43,306 nt of DNA from an uncultured Lachnospiraceae bacterium (GTDB taxonomy: Bacteria; Bacillota; Clostridia; Lachnospirales; Lachnospiraceae), in assembly GCA_900550285.1 (NCBI GenBank), contig URRW01000022.1, positions 1 through 43,306 of the forward strand. Direction: 5' to 3'. Each line of letters starts with the position of its first letter. Within the stretch, counting starts at the first letter, position 1. Positions 1-8,186 of this stretch are shown here, in pieces. The notes beneath the pieces were generated by a model. It worked only from the letters and a program-made list of their open reading frames with translations. It did not search any database and was not told the DNA's origin. The position numbers and the translations under genes are program-made.

Positions 1-115
1 ACGCTTCGGACAATCTGTACGTTTGGTTCAAATTCTCTGTAAGCGAGAGTGGAGACTGACGCAGAAACCGTATGGGGCAGGCTGCGCAGACCCCGGTGCG
101 GAAGGAATGTTAAGC
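1..115. repeat. Edge copy of the dispersed palindromic repeat seen at 25.2 kb
   Basis: This noncoding stretch downstream of the GNAT gene resembles one arm of the palindromic element at 25159-25417. Shared words occur in the same order with nearly the same spacing: TTCGGACAA (TTCGGGCAA in the other copy), TTCAAATTCTC, AGCGA, GGAG..CTGA, GAAACCG and GGCT. I estimate roughly 70% identity by eye over about 85 bp. The window starts inside it, so the other arm, if present, is not visible. The right limit is approximate. No convincing protein is conserved between the two copies. Confidence 0.55.
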
Positions 116-126
116 GGCGCATTTCC

Positions 127-552
127 TCAGAGCTTTTTTGCCATATAAAAGTGGCTGTGCCCCTCCGGCGCGTCCTCCAGCGTTCCGAACACGCGGTATC
201 CCTGCTTTTCATAAAAGCCCTTTGCCTGAAAATCAAACGTATCCAGCTGCGCCAGATAGCAGCCTGCCGCCTTCGCTTCCGCTTCCACCTTAGAAAGCAG
301 CCGCGCCGCGATCCCCTGCCCCCGGTACTCTGGCGCGACCCACAAAGCTTCCACACTCAAAATATTCCACAGGATGCTGCACGCCAAAACGCCCCCGATC
401 AGCTCCCCGCCTTCATTCCGGGCACAGCGGCAGAATTTAACAAAAGGCTCCCGCTGTCTGCAGGGAACCTTTTGCAAATTGTATGCCACCAGCTCGTCGT
501 CGATCATTTCCTCTTCCGCGCCCGTGGGCACGCCGAACTGATAGTTTTCCAT
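127..552 (-). CDS. GNAT-family N-acetyltransferase
   Basis: A 141-residue protein with the GNAT acetyl-CoA fold. The acetyl-CoA binding stretch reads VAPEYRGQGIAARLL (about residues 72-86), matching the R/Q-x-x-G-x-G/A signature, and the C-terminal FYEKQGYRVFG segment is typical motif B. The substrate cannot be told from sequence. The start at 552 is preferred because AGAGG lies just upstream and because it avoids overlapping sufU, whose stop is 11 bp upstream. It is the last gene of the suf operon, so it is probably co-transcribed with Fe-S assembly genes, but no direct role in that pathway follows from this. Confidence 0.85.
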   Translation of the reverse strand: MENYQFGVPTGAEEEMIDDELVAYNLQKVPCRQREPFVKFCRCARNEGGELIGGVLACSILWNILSVEALWVAPEYRGQGIAARLLSKVEAEAKAAGCYLAQLDTFDFQAKGFYEKQGYRVFGTLEDAPEGHSHFYMAKKL

Positions 553-563
553 ATCGTTTCCTC

Positions 564-992
564 TCATTTTGCTTTTTGGAGCATTTCCTGTACGGTACGC
601 CAGCCAAGGCAGGCACATTTGACCCGGGCGGGCATATGCGCCACATCCGCCAGAATGGAGGATTCCTCCAGCTCTTCCAGCTCTTCCTCCAAAGCTGTGC
701 CCTGGATCATCCGCAAAAAAATATCCGCCAGCCGCAGCGCCTCGTCCTTCTTTTTCCCGACGATCAGATCCAGCATCATATCGGCGGAAGCCTGCGAAAT
801 TGCGCAGCCGTCTCCCTGAAACGCCCCTTTTGTGATCGTGCCGTCCTCTACTTTTAACAAAAGCACGATGTCGTCCCCGCAGCTGGGATTGACGCCCTCC
901 AGCACCAGATTCGCATCGGGCAGCACATGTTTATGATAAGGGTTTGCGTTGTGCTCTGTCAAGCTTTCATGATAAAAAGTCCTATTCTCCAT
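564..992 (-). CDS. sufU: Fe-S cluster assembly / sulfur transfer protein SufU
   Basis: SufU (142 residues) accepts persulfide sulfur from SufS and passes it to the SufBCD scaffold in Gram-positive bacteria. The three zinc-ligand cysteines of the family are in place: C38 in NPSCGD, C63 in GDGCAIS and C126 in PARVKCACLGW. D40 follows C38 in the usual way. The SufU-specific insertion between the second and third cysteine is present, here with an acidic run of Leu and Glu at about residues 101-110. The gene overlaps the end of sufS by 11 bp and has its own GGAG eight bases before the ATG, pointing to coupled translation with its partner desulfurase. Confidence 0.93.
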   Translation of the reverse strand: MENRTFYHESLTEHNANPYHKHVLPDANLVLEGVNPSCGDDIVLLLKVEDGTITKGAFQGDGCAISQASADMMLDLIVGKKKDEALRLADIFLRMIQGTALEEELEELEESSILADVAHMPARVKCACLGWRTVQEMLQKAK

Positions 993-2202
993 ATCCCATT
1001 CTCCTTCTCAGCGTTTTCAGGCTTTCTGTAAAACGCAGGATTTCTTCCTCCGTATTGTAAAAGGAAAGGCTTGCCCGCGCGGTGGAGGGCGTCTGTAAAA
1101 ATGCCATCAGCGGCTGGGCGCAGTGATGTCCCGCCCGCACGCCGATTCCGTCCGCACTCAAAATTTCCGCAACGTCATGGGAATGTACGTCCTTTACCGT
1201 AAAAGCAAGGATCCCGTGATGGTCTGCCGGATCTTCTGAGCCGATGATGCGGATCTCCGGAAGCTTTTTCATCTCCGCCATTGTAAAGGCGGTCAGTTCC
1301 TCTTCCCGCTTTACGATCGCTTCAAAGCCGATGCGCTCCATATACCGGATCGCTTCCGCCAGCGCATACGCCCCTGCGGCATTTACCGTCCCCGCTTCAA
1401 ATTTATGGGGAAGCTCTGCGTAGGTCGCGCCCTCCCGGGTCACATATTCGATCATTTCTCCGCCGGTCAAAAAGGGCGGCATTTTTTCCAGCCACTCTTT
1501 TTTTCCGTACAAAACGCCGATCCCCATGGGCGCCAGCATCTTGTGCCCCGAAAACGCCAGAAAATCCACGTCCAGCTCCTGCACGTTTACCGGCATATGG
1601 GGGACGCTCTGTGCGCCGTCTGCGATCACTAGGATCCCCTGCTCATGGCAGAGCTTTGCGATCCCTTTTATGTCGTTGACGCAGCCGAGCACGTTGGACA
1701 TCTGGGTGACCGATACGATCCTTGTCCGCTCCGTCAGCACTTCTGCGATTTCCTTTGCCCCGATATTTCCCTGCTCCGTACATTCTGCGAATTTCAAAAC
1801 CGCGCCGGCCCGTTTTGCTGCCTGCTGCCACGGCACGATATTGCTGTGATGCTCCATAATGCTCACTACGATCTCGTCCCCCGGCTTTAAAAGCAGCTCC
1901 CCGAGGCTGTACGCTGCGAGATTCAGGCTTTCTGTCGCATTCCTTGTAAAAATGATCTCCTCTGTGCGCTGTGCGCCGATAAAGCGCTGCACCGTCCTGC
2001 GCGCTTCTTCATAGCACTGCGTCGCCTTTTCGCTCAGCTCGTATAAACCTCTGAGCGGATTGGCGTTATATTTTTCATAAAAAGTCCGCTCTGCCTCCAG
2101 CACGCAGGCAGGCTTCTGGGAAGTCGCCGCGCTGTCTAAATAGACCGCGCCCTCCTGCGCAGAAAGCAGCGGAAAGTCTTTACGAATCCGTTTCACATCC
2201 AT
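982..2202 (-). CDS. sufS: Cysteine desulfurase SufS (class II)
   Basis: A PLP-dependent cysteine desulfurase of 406 residues, converting cysteine to alanine plus enzyme-bound persulfide. The PLP lysine is K221 in SGHKMLAP, H119 in MEHHSNIVPW stacks on the cofactor, and the catalytic C361 lies in RAGHHCAQP, the class II context. I chose the ATG at 2202 because a near-perfect GGAGGTGATC ribosome binding site lies 11 bases upstream. A GTG at 2214 would have that site only two bases away. The gene overlaps sufD by 23 bp and sufU by 11 bp, so the three are probably translated as a coupled unit. Confidence 0.95.
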   Translation of the reverse strand: MDVKRIRKDFPLLSAQEGAVYLDSAATSQKPACVLEAERTFYEKYNANPLRGLYELSEKATQCYEEARRTVQRFIGAQRTEEIIFTRNATESLNLAAYSLGELLLKPGDEIVVSIMEHHSNIVPWQQAAKRAGAVLKFAECTEQGNIGAKEIAEVLTERTRIVSVTQMSNVLGCVNDIKGIAKLCHEQGILVIADGAQSVPHMPVNVQELDVDFLAFSGHKMLAPMGIGVLYGKKEWLEKMPPFLTGGEMIEYVTREGATYAELPHKFEAGTVNAAGAYALAEAIRYMERIGFEAIVKREEELTAFTMAEMKKLPEIRIIGSEDPADHHGILAFTVKDVHSHDVAEILSADGIGVRAGHHCAQPLMAFLQTPSTARASLSFYNTEEEILRFTESLKTLRRRMGYGE

Positions 2203-3274
2203 CGCACGGATCACCTCCCATAAATTCTCTCACAAGCCACCGGGTCTTTTCATCCGGGATCTTCTGGCACACCGCCTCGATCTTTGCCCGCGCCATCAGC
2301 CCGTATGCCTCCTGCTCGTCAATTCCCCGCGCCCGCATGTAAAACAGCATTTCCTCATCCATTTCCCCGATGGAAGCGCCGTGGCTTCCCTGCACGTCTT
2401 CCTCCGCGCACAAAATCAGCGGGATCGTCTGGTTTACCACATCGTCGCCCATCAAAAGCACGTCTTCCTTTTCCACGCCGCAGGCTTCTGAAGCCCCCTT
2501 GCGGAAATCCACCGTTCCCCGAAACAGCTTAAAAGCATTTTCTGTCAGGACGCCGGAAGCGTTTGTCACGCTGTCCGTCTTTTTTCCTTCATGCAGCGCC
2601 ACATAATTCATATCCAGACGCTGCCCCTTTCCGAGCAGATAGCCCGTGTCTGCCTGCAGGCTGCTTTTGTCCCCCAAAAGCCTTGTCTTACAGCCCTGAT
2701 AGGTTCTTCCGCTGCCCAGAAAAATATGCACCAGCTCCACCCGTGCATTTTCGCCACAGACTGCGCCCACATCGTTTAAGCACAGAAAGCCCTGTCCCAG
2801 CCGGTCGATCTGCACCAGCCGCACCCGCGCGTTTTTTTCTGCCCGGATCCGCGTGCGCACACTGCAAAGCCCTTCCGCATCCTGTTTTGAGGAATAATCC
2901 ATGAGCACCGTCATGACGCTGTCCTCTTCTGCAATCAGATCTACCAGATCCAATGCCTGCAAACCGTTTTCATAAAAAAATCCCAGCCGCAGAGGAGCTT
3001 CCTGATCCGCTCCTACCTTTGCCCGATAGGTCTTTGGAGAAAAGCCCGAAACCTGCGCCAGCCTGTCCATATCTGCGCCCATCCCGGTTTCAATGCCTTC
3101 CATTTTTTCCGTCCAAAGCCCCGCCGGCTCTTCCTGTATCCCGTCCGGCACTTCTTTGCTGCACAGCGCCTGGGCGTCCGCCTTTACCTGTTTGACTTCC
3201 GCTTCGTTCATCCGAAGCCAGTTCCAGGTTTTTGCGGGCAGGATATTTATTTTCATATCAAGTCCCTGATTCAT
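2180..3274 (-). CDS. sufD: Fe-S cluster scaffold subunit SufD
   Basis: A 364-residue SufBD-family protein. SufD pairs with SufB on two SufC ATPases to build Fe-S clusters in the cytoplasm. The C-terminal beta-helix core carries the conserved block VQGSHGASIGEMDEEMLFYM, whose histidine corresponds to the family residue at the SufB-SufD interface, followed by a helical tail. The N-terminal third is divergent, as usual in Firmicutes SufD. The start at 3274 has AAGGAG seven bases upstream and lies 11 bp after the sufB stop. It could be confused with a second SufB, but it lacks SufB-specific N-terminal features and is about 100 residues shorter. Confidence 0.92.
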   Translation of the reverse strand: MNQGLDMKINILPAKTWNWLRMNEAEVKQVKADAQALCSKEVPDGIQEEPAGLWTEKMEGIETGMGADMDRLAQVSGFSPKTYRAKVGADQEAPLRLGFFYENGLQALDLVDLIAEEDSVMTVLMDYSSKQDAEGLCSVRTRIRAEKNARVRLVQIDRLGQGFLCLNDVGAVCGENARVELVHIFLGSGRTYQGCKTRLLGDKSSLQADTGYLLGKGQRLDMNYVALHEGKKTDSVTNASGVLTENAFKLFRGTVDFRKGASEACGVEKEDVLLMGDDVVNQTIPLILCAEEDVQGSHGASIGEMDEEMLFYMRARGIDEQEAYGLMARAKIEAVCQKIPDEKTRWLVREFMGGDPCDGCETDS

Positions 3275-3285
3275 ACTTTTTCTCC

Positions 3286-4692
3286 TTATCCGATGCCGCC
3301 CTTCATTTCCAGACGGATCAGGTTGTTCATCTCCACCGCATATTCCAGAGGAAGCTCTTTTGACACGTTATCCGCAAACCCGCTGACGATCATCGCCCGC
3401 GCGTCGTCCTCCGACATTCCTCTGGACATCAGATAAAATACCGCTTCATCGCTGATCTTTCCGATCTGCGCCTCATGCCCGATGTCTGCATCCTTTGTGC
3501 GCACGTCCATCGCCGGGATCGTATCCGAACGGGAAATGTCGTCCAGCATCAGGGACTCGCAGGAAACCGCGCTTTTGCTGTGCTTTGCCTGCTTCGTCAC
3601 CACAACGCTGCTGCGGAAGGTGCTCGTGCCGCCGCCCTTTGAAATGGAGCGGGTATTCATATAGGAAGAGGTGTTCGGCGCACTATGGATCACCTTCGCG
3701 CCGGTGTCCAGATTCTGCCCCTCTCCGGCAAAAGTAATGCCCGTAAACTCAGACCTTGCGCCCTCGCCTGCCAGAAGGCTTGTGGGATACAGATAGGATA
3801 CATGGGAGCCAAAGGAGCCCGACACCCATTCGATCGTGCCGCCCGCTTCTACCCTTGCCCGCTTTGTATTTAAGTTGTACATATTTTTTGACCAGTTTTC
3901 GATGGTGGAATAACGCAGCTTCGCATTTTTCCCTACATAAAGCTCCACGCAGCCCGCATGGAGGTTCGCCACATTGTACTTGGGCGCGGAACACCCTTCG
4001 ATAAAGTGAAGGGACGCCCCCTCCTCCACGATGATCAGCGTATGCTCAAACTGCCCTGCCCCCGGCGCATTCAGCCGGAAATAGGACTGCAGCGGGATTT
4101 CCACCTGAACGCCTGCCGGGACGTATACGAAGGAGCCTCCCGACCAGACCGCGCCGTGCAGCGCCGCAAACTTGTGATCCTTCGGAGGCACAAGCTTCAT
4201 GAAATGCTTTTTTACAAGTTCTGCATACTCGCCGGTCAGCGCGCTTTCCATGTCCGTATAAACGACGCCCTGGGCAGCCACTTCCTCCCGGACGTTGTGA
4301 TAGACAAGCTCCGAATCGTACTGCGCCCCGACGCCCGCAAGGGATTTGCGCTCCGCCTCCGGGATTCCCAGCGCCTCAAACGTATTTTTAATGTCGTCCG
4401 GCACTTCCGTCCACTTGCCCTTCATCGGCGTGTTGGAGCGCACATAGGTGACGATCTCATCCATATTCAGCCCTTCAATCGACGGCCCCCAGTCCGTCAT
4501 CGGCGTTTCATGATAAATCTGAAGCGATTCCAGACGGAACCGGCGCATCCATTCCGGGTCGTGCTTTTCCCTCGAAATCTGCTCCACAATATCAGCTGTC
4601 AGCCCCCGGCTGACCTTATACATATCCTTTTCCTCATTCCGGATGTCATAAATGCTGCGGCTGACGTCCTCTACATATGTTTTTTCCTTCAT
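3286..4692 (-). CDS. sufB: Fe-S cluster scaffold subunit SufB
   Basis: A 468-residue SufB, the subunit on which the nascent cluster is assembled. The N-terminal YKVSRGLTADIVEQIS-type segment and the long beta-helix core are characteristic. Near the C-terminus DISRSDTIPAMDVRTKDADIGHEAQIGKI-type sequence (about residues 380-410) matches the SufB consensus, and a conserved cysteine sits just before it in SCESLML. Length agrees with the family. GGGAG precedes the ATG at 4692. It lies between sufC (33 bp upstream) and sufD (11 bp downstream), the standard clostridial order. Confidence 0.95.
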   Translation of the reverse strand: MKEKTYVEDVSRSIYDIRNEEKDMYKVSRGLTADIVEQISREKHDPEWMRRFRLESLQIYHETPMTDWGPSIEGLNMDEIVTYVRSNTPMKGKWTEVPDDIKNTFEALGIPEAERKSLAGVGAQYDSELVYHNVREEVAAQGVVYTDMESALTGEYAELVKKHFMKLVPPKDHKFAALHGAVWSGGSFVYVPAGVQVEIPLQSYFRLNAPGAGQFEHTLIIVEEGASLHFIEGCSAPKYNVANLHAGCVELYVGKNAKLRYSTIENWSKNMYNLNTKRARVEAGGTIEWVSGSFGSHVSYLYPTSLLAGEGARSEFTGITFAGEGQNLDTGAKVIHSAPNTSSYMNTRSISKGGGTSTFRSSVVVTKQAKHSKSAVSCESLMLDDISRSDTIPAMDVRTKDADIGHEAQIGKISDEAVFYLMSRGMSEDDARAMIVSGFADNVSKELPLEYAVEMNNLIRLEMKGGIG

Positions 4693-4725
4693 GAAATTCT
4701 CCCTTTATCCTGACCTTCCTGTAAG

Positions 4726-5478
4726 TCACTCCGCTTTTCCCACATATTTTTCAAAGCCGTTTTCATTGATGTGCTCAACCAGCTCTGCATTTCCCGTCGT
4801 TACCATCTGTCCGTCCGCCAGCACATGGGACACGTCCACATGCAAAGATTCCAGAATCCGGGTGCTGTGGGTAATGATCAGAAGGGAGCCGTTGCCGTTT
4901 TTCTGAAATTCCTCAATCCCCTTGGAAACCGTCCGCACCGCGTCCACATCCAGGCCGGAATCCGTCTCGTCCAAAATCGCAAGCTTCGGCTTTAACATCA
5001 AAAGCTGCAAAATCTCCGCCTTCTTCTTTTCGCCGCCGGAAAATCCCACATTCAGGTCGCGGTCCGCATAGGACGGGTCCATCTGGAGCACCTCCATCGT
5101 CTTTTTCAATTCCTTGCGGAACTCCCACGGGCGGATCCGCTCTCCCGTCCGCTGTTCCAGCGCATTCCTTAAAAAGTTGCCGAGCGTGATCCCCGGGATT
5201 TCCAACGGATTCTGGAAGGATAAAAAGATCCCCGCCTTTGCCCGCTTGTCCGCAGGCAGCTCCGTAATGTCTTCCCCGTCAAAAAAGATTTTTCCGCTTT
5301 CTACCCGATACCGGGGGCTTCCCATCAGCGCATAGCCCAGCGTCGATTTGCCCGCGCCGTTTGGCCCCATCAGCACATGGGTTTCCCCGCTGTTGATTTC
5401 CAGATTTACGCCGTGCAGGATCTCTCCGTCCTCCACGCTTACTACAAGATCCTTTACGAAAAGCAGCTGCTGTGCCAT
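4726..5478 (-). CDS. sufC: Fe-S assembly ATPase SufC
   Basis: An ABC-type soluble ATPase of 250 residues that energises the SufBCD scaffold. Walker A is GPNGAGKST (38-46), the Q-loop glutamine is Q89 in LSFQNP, the signature is FSGGEKKK (146-153), Walker B is LAILDE (167-172) with DSGLD after it, and the H-loop histidine is about H204. The KKKAEILQ sequence after the signature is the SufC hallmark that separates it from transport ATPases. It is the first gene of the operon, with GGAGG nine bases before the ATG and a leader of about 100 nt running from the promoter at 5585-5613. Confidence 0.96.
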   Translation of the reverse strand: MAQQLLFVKDLVVSVEDGEILHGVNLEINSGETHVLMGPNGAGKSTLGYALMGSPRYRVESGKIFFDGEDITELPADKRAKAGIFLSFQNPLEIPGITLGNFLRNALEQRTGERIRPWEFRKELKKTMEVLQMDPSYADRDLNVGFSGGEKKKAEILQLLMLKPKLAILDETDSGLDVDAVRTVSKGIEEFQKNGNGSLLIITHSTRILESLHVDVSHVLADGQMVTTGNAELVEHINENGFEKYVGKAE

Positions 5479-5552
5479 TGTATTTTTCCTCCGTTTCCAA
5501 TTCTCACAGATATGTCCTGATTGATCGCTGTGAATATACTCATTTTTTAATT

Positions 5553-5569
5553 CCTATTTACTTGGTAGG
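5553..5569. promoter_or_regulatory. Putative suf operator, proximal copy
   Basis: Imperfect palindrome CCTATTTACTTGGTAGG, of form CCTA-N9-TAGG, about 9-25 bp downstream of the predicted transcription start. The same arrangement recurs at 5622-5638, including flanking AATT on one side and TTTTAA(C/T)TGTATAC on the other, so the unit is a direct repeat of about 35 bp. Short palindromes of this kind are typical of Rrf2-family Fe-S sensors such as IscR. That assignment is inference, since no rrf2 gene is visible in the window. Confidence 0.6.
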
Positions 5570-5584
5570 TTTTAACTGTATACT

Positions 5585-5613
5585 ACTATATATCATGTGA
5601 CGGAAAAAATCAA
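5585..5613 (-). promoter_or_regulatory. Sigma-A-type promoter of the suf operon
   Basis: Reading on the minus strand, -35 TTGATT (5608-5613), a 17-bp spacer and -10 TATAGT (5585-5590), giving a start near 5578. It sits between the two operator-like palindromes, so a bound repressor could block it from both sides. Confidence 0.65.
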
Positions 5614-5621
5614 GAGTAATT

Positions 5622-5638
5622 CCTATTATTTTTATAGG
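5622..5638. promoter_or_regulatory. Putative suf operator, distal copy
   Basis: Palindrome CCTATTATTTTTATAGG (CCTA-N9-TAGG), 9 bp upstream of the suf -35 box. Its centre is 69 bp from the proximal copy at 5553-5569, close to an integral number of helical turns (six to seven). It shares the downstream flank ending in GTATAC with the proximal copy. Confidence 0.6.
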
Positions 5639-5689
5639 TTTTTAATTGTATACAATTTGAAAAACGCCTTTATACCGGTCCGGACTGTC

Positions 5690-5725
5690 CCTAAAGCATA
5701 AGCCGGCGGAGCGATCCGCCGGCTT
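5690..5725 (-). terminator. Hairpin downstream of queA
   Basis: A perfect 11-bp stem, AAGCCGGCGGA with TCCGCCGGCTT around a GCGA loop (5700-5725), lies 41 bp after the queA stop and before the suf promoter. The following T-tract on the minus strand is poor (TATGCTTTAG), so it is a weak or atypical intrinsic terminator separating the two operons. Confidence 0.55.
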
Positions 5726-5766
5726 ACTTACTAATCTTCTCTGTTTACAAATGTAAGATTTTGCTT

Positions 5767-6801
5767 TCATAACACGAGCATCGCATCCCCGAACGAGAAA
5801 AACCGATACCGCTCCCGCACCGCTTCCTCATACGCCGAAAGTACATGATCCCTGCCCGCAAACGCGGAAACAAGCATCACGAGCGTGGACTCCGGCAGAT
5901 GGAAATTCGTGATCAGCCCGTCCATTACCTTAAAGCGGTAGCCCGGATAAATAAAAATATCCGTATTTCCGCTGCAGGCTTCCATATGGCCGTTTTCATC
6001 CGCGGCGCTCTCTACCGTGCGGCAGCTGGTCGTCCCGACGCAGATGACCCGGTGTCCGCCCTCTTTGGCGCGGTTGATCTTGTCCGCAGCCTCTTTCGTC
6101 ACCTGATATGCCTCCGTGTGCATATGGTGCTCCAGCACGTTGTCCACCTTGACCGGGCGGAACGTGCCCAGCCCCACATGGAGCGTCACATAAGCGATGT
6201 CCACGCCTATTTCCTGTACCTTCTGCAAAAGCTCCTTCGTAAAATGAAGCCCCGCCGTAGGCGCCGCCGCAGAGCCGTCAAATTTTGCATAGACGGTCTG
6301 ATAGCGGTTTTTATCCTGAAGCTTGTGCGTGATATAGGGAGGCAGGGGCATTTCGCCCAGAGAATCCAGCACCTCTTCCCAGATCCCTTCGTAGAAAAAC
6401 TGTACAAGACGGTTGCCGTCCTCCTGCACCTCTTTGATCTCGGCGCGCAGCCTTCCGTCGCCGAATACGACCTTCGCGCCGGGACGCAGCTTTTTGCCCG
6501 GCTTTACGAGCGTTTCCCACACGTCGTTTTCAAGGCGCTTGAGCAAAAGGATCTCCACCGCCGCGCCGGTATCCTCCTTCGTTCCAAGAAGGCGCGCCGG
6601 GATGACGCGGGTGTTGTTTAACACAAGACAGTCCCCGGGCTTTAAAAAGGAGCAGATCTCCTTAAAAATATGGTGGGATGTCTCCCCGGTCTGCCGGTCC
6701 ATCACCAGCAGACGGGAAGCGCTTCTGTCTTCCAGCGGATCCTGCGCGATCAGCTCCTTTGGAAGATCAAAATAATAATCGGAAGTTTTCAATCCGTCCA
6801 T
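5767..6801 (-). CDS. queA: S-adenosylmethionine:tRNA ribosyltransferase-isomerase QueA
   Basis: QueA (344 residues) transfers and isomerises the ribosyl moiety of S-adenosylmethionine onto preQ1 at tRNA position 34, giving epoxyqueuosine. The start MDGLKTSDYYFDLPKELIAQ matches the family N-terminus, followed by QDPLEDRSASRLLV and, further on, PTAGLHFT and TNFHLPESTLVMLVSAF, all QueA hallmarks. The ATG at 6801 shares one base with the stop of the upstream aminopeptidase (TAATG), so translation is probably coupled. A GGAG about 14 bases upstream may help. A longer frame begins at 6840 but adds residues the family does not have. No other queuosine gene is in the window. Confidence 0.95.
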   Translation of the reverse strand: MDGLKTSDYYFDLPKELIAQDPLEDRSASRLLVMDRQTGETSHHIFKEICSFLKPGDCLVLNNTRVIPARLLGTKEDTGAAVEILLLKRLENDVWETLVKPGKKLRPGAKVVFGDGRLRAEIKEVQEDGNRLVQFFYEGIWEEVLDSLGEMPLPPYITHKLQDKNRYQTVYAKFDGSAAAPTAGLHFTKELLQKVQEIGVDIAYVTLHVGLGTFRPVKVDNVLEHHMHTEAYQVTKEAADKINRAKEGGHRVICVGTTSCRTVESAADENGHMEACSGNTDIFIYPGYRFKVMDGLITNFHLPESTLVMLVSAFAGRDHVLSAYEEAVRERYRFFSFGDAMLVL

Positions 6802-8186
6802 TACAGGCACGCTTTCTCCAAAAATGCCACATAGCCGCATTTTGTTTCATAAATATCCGCCTTGCTCGTCGCCTCCCACGGAGCGTGCATGGAAAGCACC
6901 GCAACGCCGCAGTCGATCACGTTCATGCCGTACAGCGCAAGGATGTAAGCGATCGTTCCGCCGCCGCCTACGTCAACCTTGCCAAGCTCTGCGGTCTGGA
7001 ACGCAACGCCCGCCTCGTCCATGATCGCGCGGATGTGCGCCACATATTCTGCGTTTGCATCGTTGGAGCCGGACTTGCCTCTTGCGCCGGTAAACTTGTT
7101 GAATACCATGCCGCGGCCGAAAAATGCGGCGTTCTTTTTCTCGAAGCAGGACGCGTAGGAAGGGTCAAACGCAGCGCTTACGTCAGAAGAAAGCATATTG
7201 GAAGCCGCAAGGCATCTTCTTACGTTTAATTCGCTGTACTCTCCTGCCAGCTCCATTACTTCTGCAACGGTATTTTCAAAGAAGCGGGACTGCATGCCCG
7301 TTGCGCCCACGCTGCCGATCTCTTCCTTATCCACGAGGATGCAGCATGCGGTACGCTCGGTCTGTCCGATCTCCAGCATCGCCATCAGGGACGTATATGC
7401 GCATACGCGGTCGTCCTGGCCATAGCCAAGCACCATGCTTCTGTCAAATCCCGCCTCGCGCGCCTTGCCTGCGGGTACGACCTCCAGCTCTGCGGAAAGG
7501 AAATCCTCTTCCTCAATGCCGTAGGTATCCGCCAGAAGCTTTAATACGCCTGCCTTTACCGCTTCCTTTTCCTCGCCTGCAAGGGGTCTGCTTCCTACGA
7601 TCAGATCCAGCGCTTCGCCTTCCACTACCTTCGCCGCCTTCTTCTCCATCTGTTCGCCGGACAGGTGCACGAGCAGGTCAGAGATGAAAAATACCGGATC
7701 GTCCTCGTTTTCGCCCACATTGATCTCTACGATGGAGCCGTCTTTTTTTGCCACAACGCCGTGCAGTGCAAGCGGCAGCGTCACCCACTGGTATTTCTTG
7801 ATGCCGCCGTAATAATGGGTATCCAGCAGCGCGAAATCGGAATCCTCATACAGCGGGTTCTGCTTGATGTCCAGTCTGGGGGAGTCGATGTGCGCGCCCA
7901 GGATATTTAAGCCTGCGGTCATGGGCTTTGTTCCCATCTGGAACATTACGACCATTTTGTTCATCAAAACCGCATATACCTTATCGCCTGCGGACAGCTT
8001 TTTGCCCTCCCTGATCAGCTCGGGCAGCTCTTTATAGCCTGCCGCCTCGATCTGGTTTACGATCGTATCGACGCACTCTCTTTCGGTCTTTCCGTTGTCC
8101 AGAAATTCCATATAGCCCTTTGCCAGAGCGTCCACTTTTGCGGACGTTGTCTCATCATATTCTTTCCATACGTTTTTGCGTTCCAT
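6801..8186 (-). CDS. M18-family aminopeptidase
   Basis: A 461-residue zinc metallopeptidase of the M18 (aspartyl aminopeptidase-like) family, cytoplasmic, releasing N-terminal residues from peptides. Metal and catalytic motifs are present: GAHIDSPRLD (H99, D101), GYGQDDRVCAYTS, DKEEIGSVGATG with the catalytic and bridging glutamates, and MHAPWEATSKAD near the C-terminus carrying the last histidine ligand. The length fits the bacterial M18 group usually annotated simply as aminopeptidase. The start overlaps the upstream stop by one base (TAATG) with AAGGAG about 11 bases upstream. It is in the phe operon, between a small unknown protein and queA. Confidence 0.93.
   Translation of the reverse strand: MERKNVWKEYDETTSAKVDALAKGYMEFLDNGKTERECVDTIVNQIEAAGYKELPELIREGKKLSAGDKVYAVLMNKMVVMFQMGTKPMTAGLNILGAHIDSPRLDIKQNPLYEDSDFALLDTHYYGGIKKYQWVTLPLALHGVVAKKDGSIVEINVGENEDDPVFFISDLLVHLSGEQMEKKAAKVVEGEALDLIVGSRPLAGEEKEAVKAGVLKLLADTYGIEEEDFLSAELEVVPAGKAREAGFDRSMVLGYGQDDRVCAYTSLMAMLEIGQTERTACCILVDKEEIGSVGATGMQSRFFENTVAEVMELAGEYSELNVRRCLAASNMLSSDVSAAFDPSYASCFEKKNAAFFGRGMVFNKFTGARGKSGSNDANAEYVAHIRAIMDEAGVAFQTAELGKVDVGGGGTIAYILALYGMNVIDCGVAVLSMHAPWEATSKADIYETKCGYVAFLEKACL

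Noticed and set aside
20..50. GGTTCAAATTC resembling a tRNA T-loop
   Set aside because: The flanking bases do not form a T-stem and no acceptor or anticodon arm is present; it belongs to the dispersed repeat.
664..692. Short tandem repeat CTCTTCCAG-type
   Set aside because: It is the coding sequence of the Glu/Leu-rich run in SufU, in frame and without disruption.
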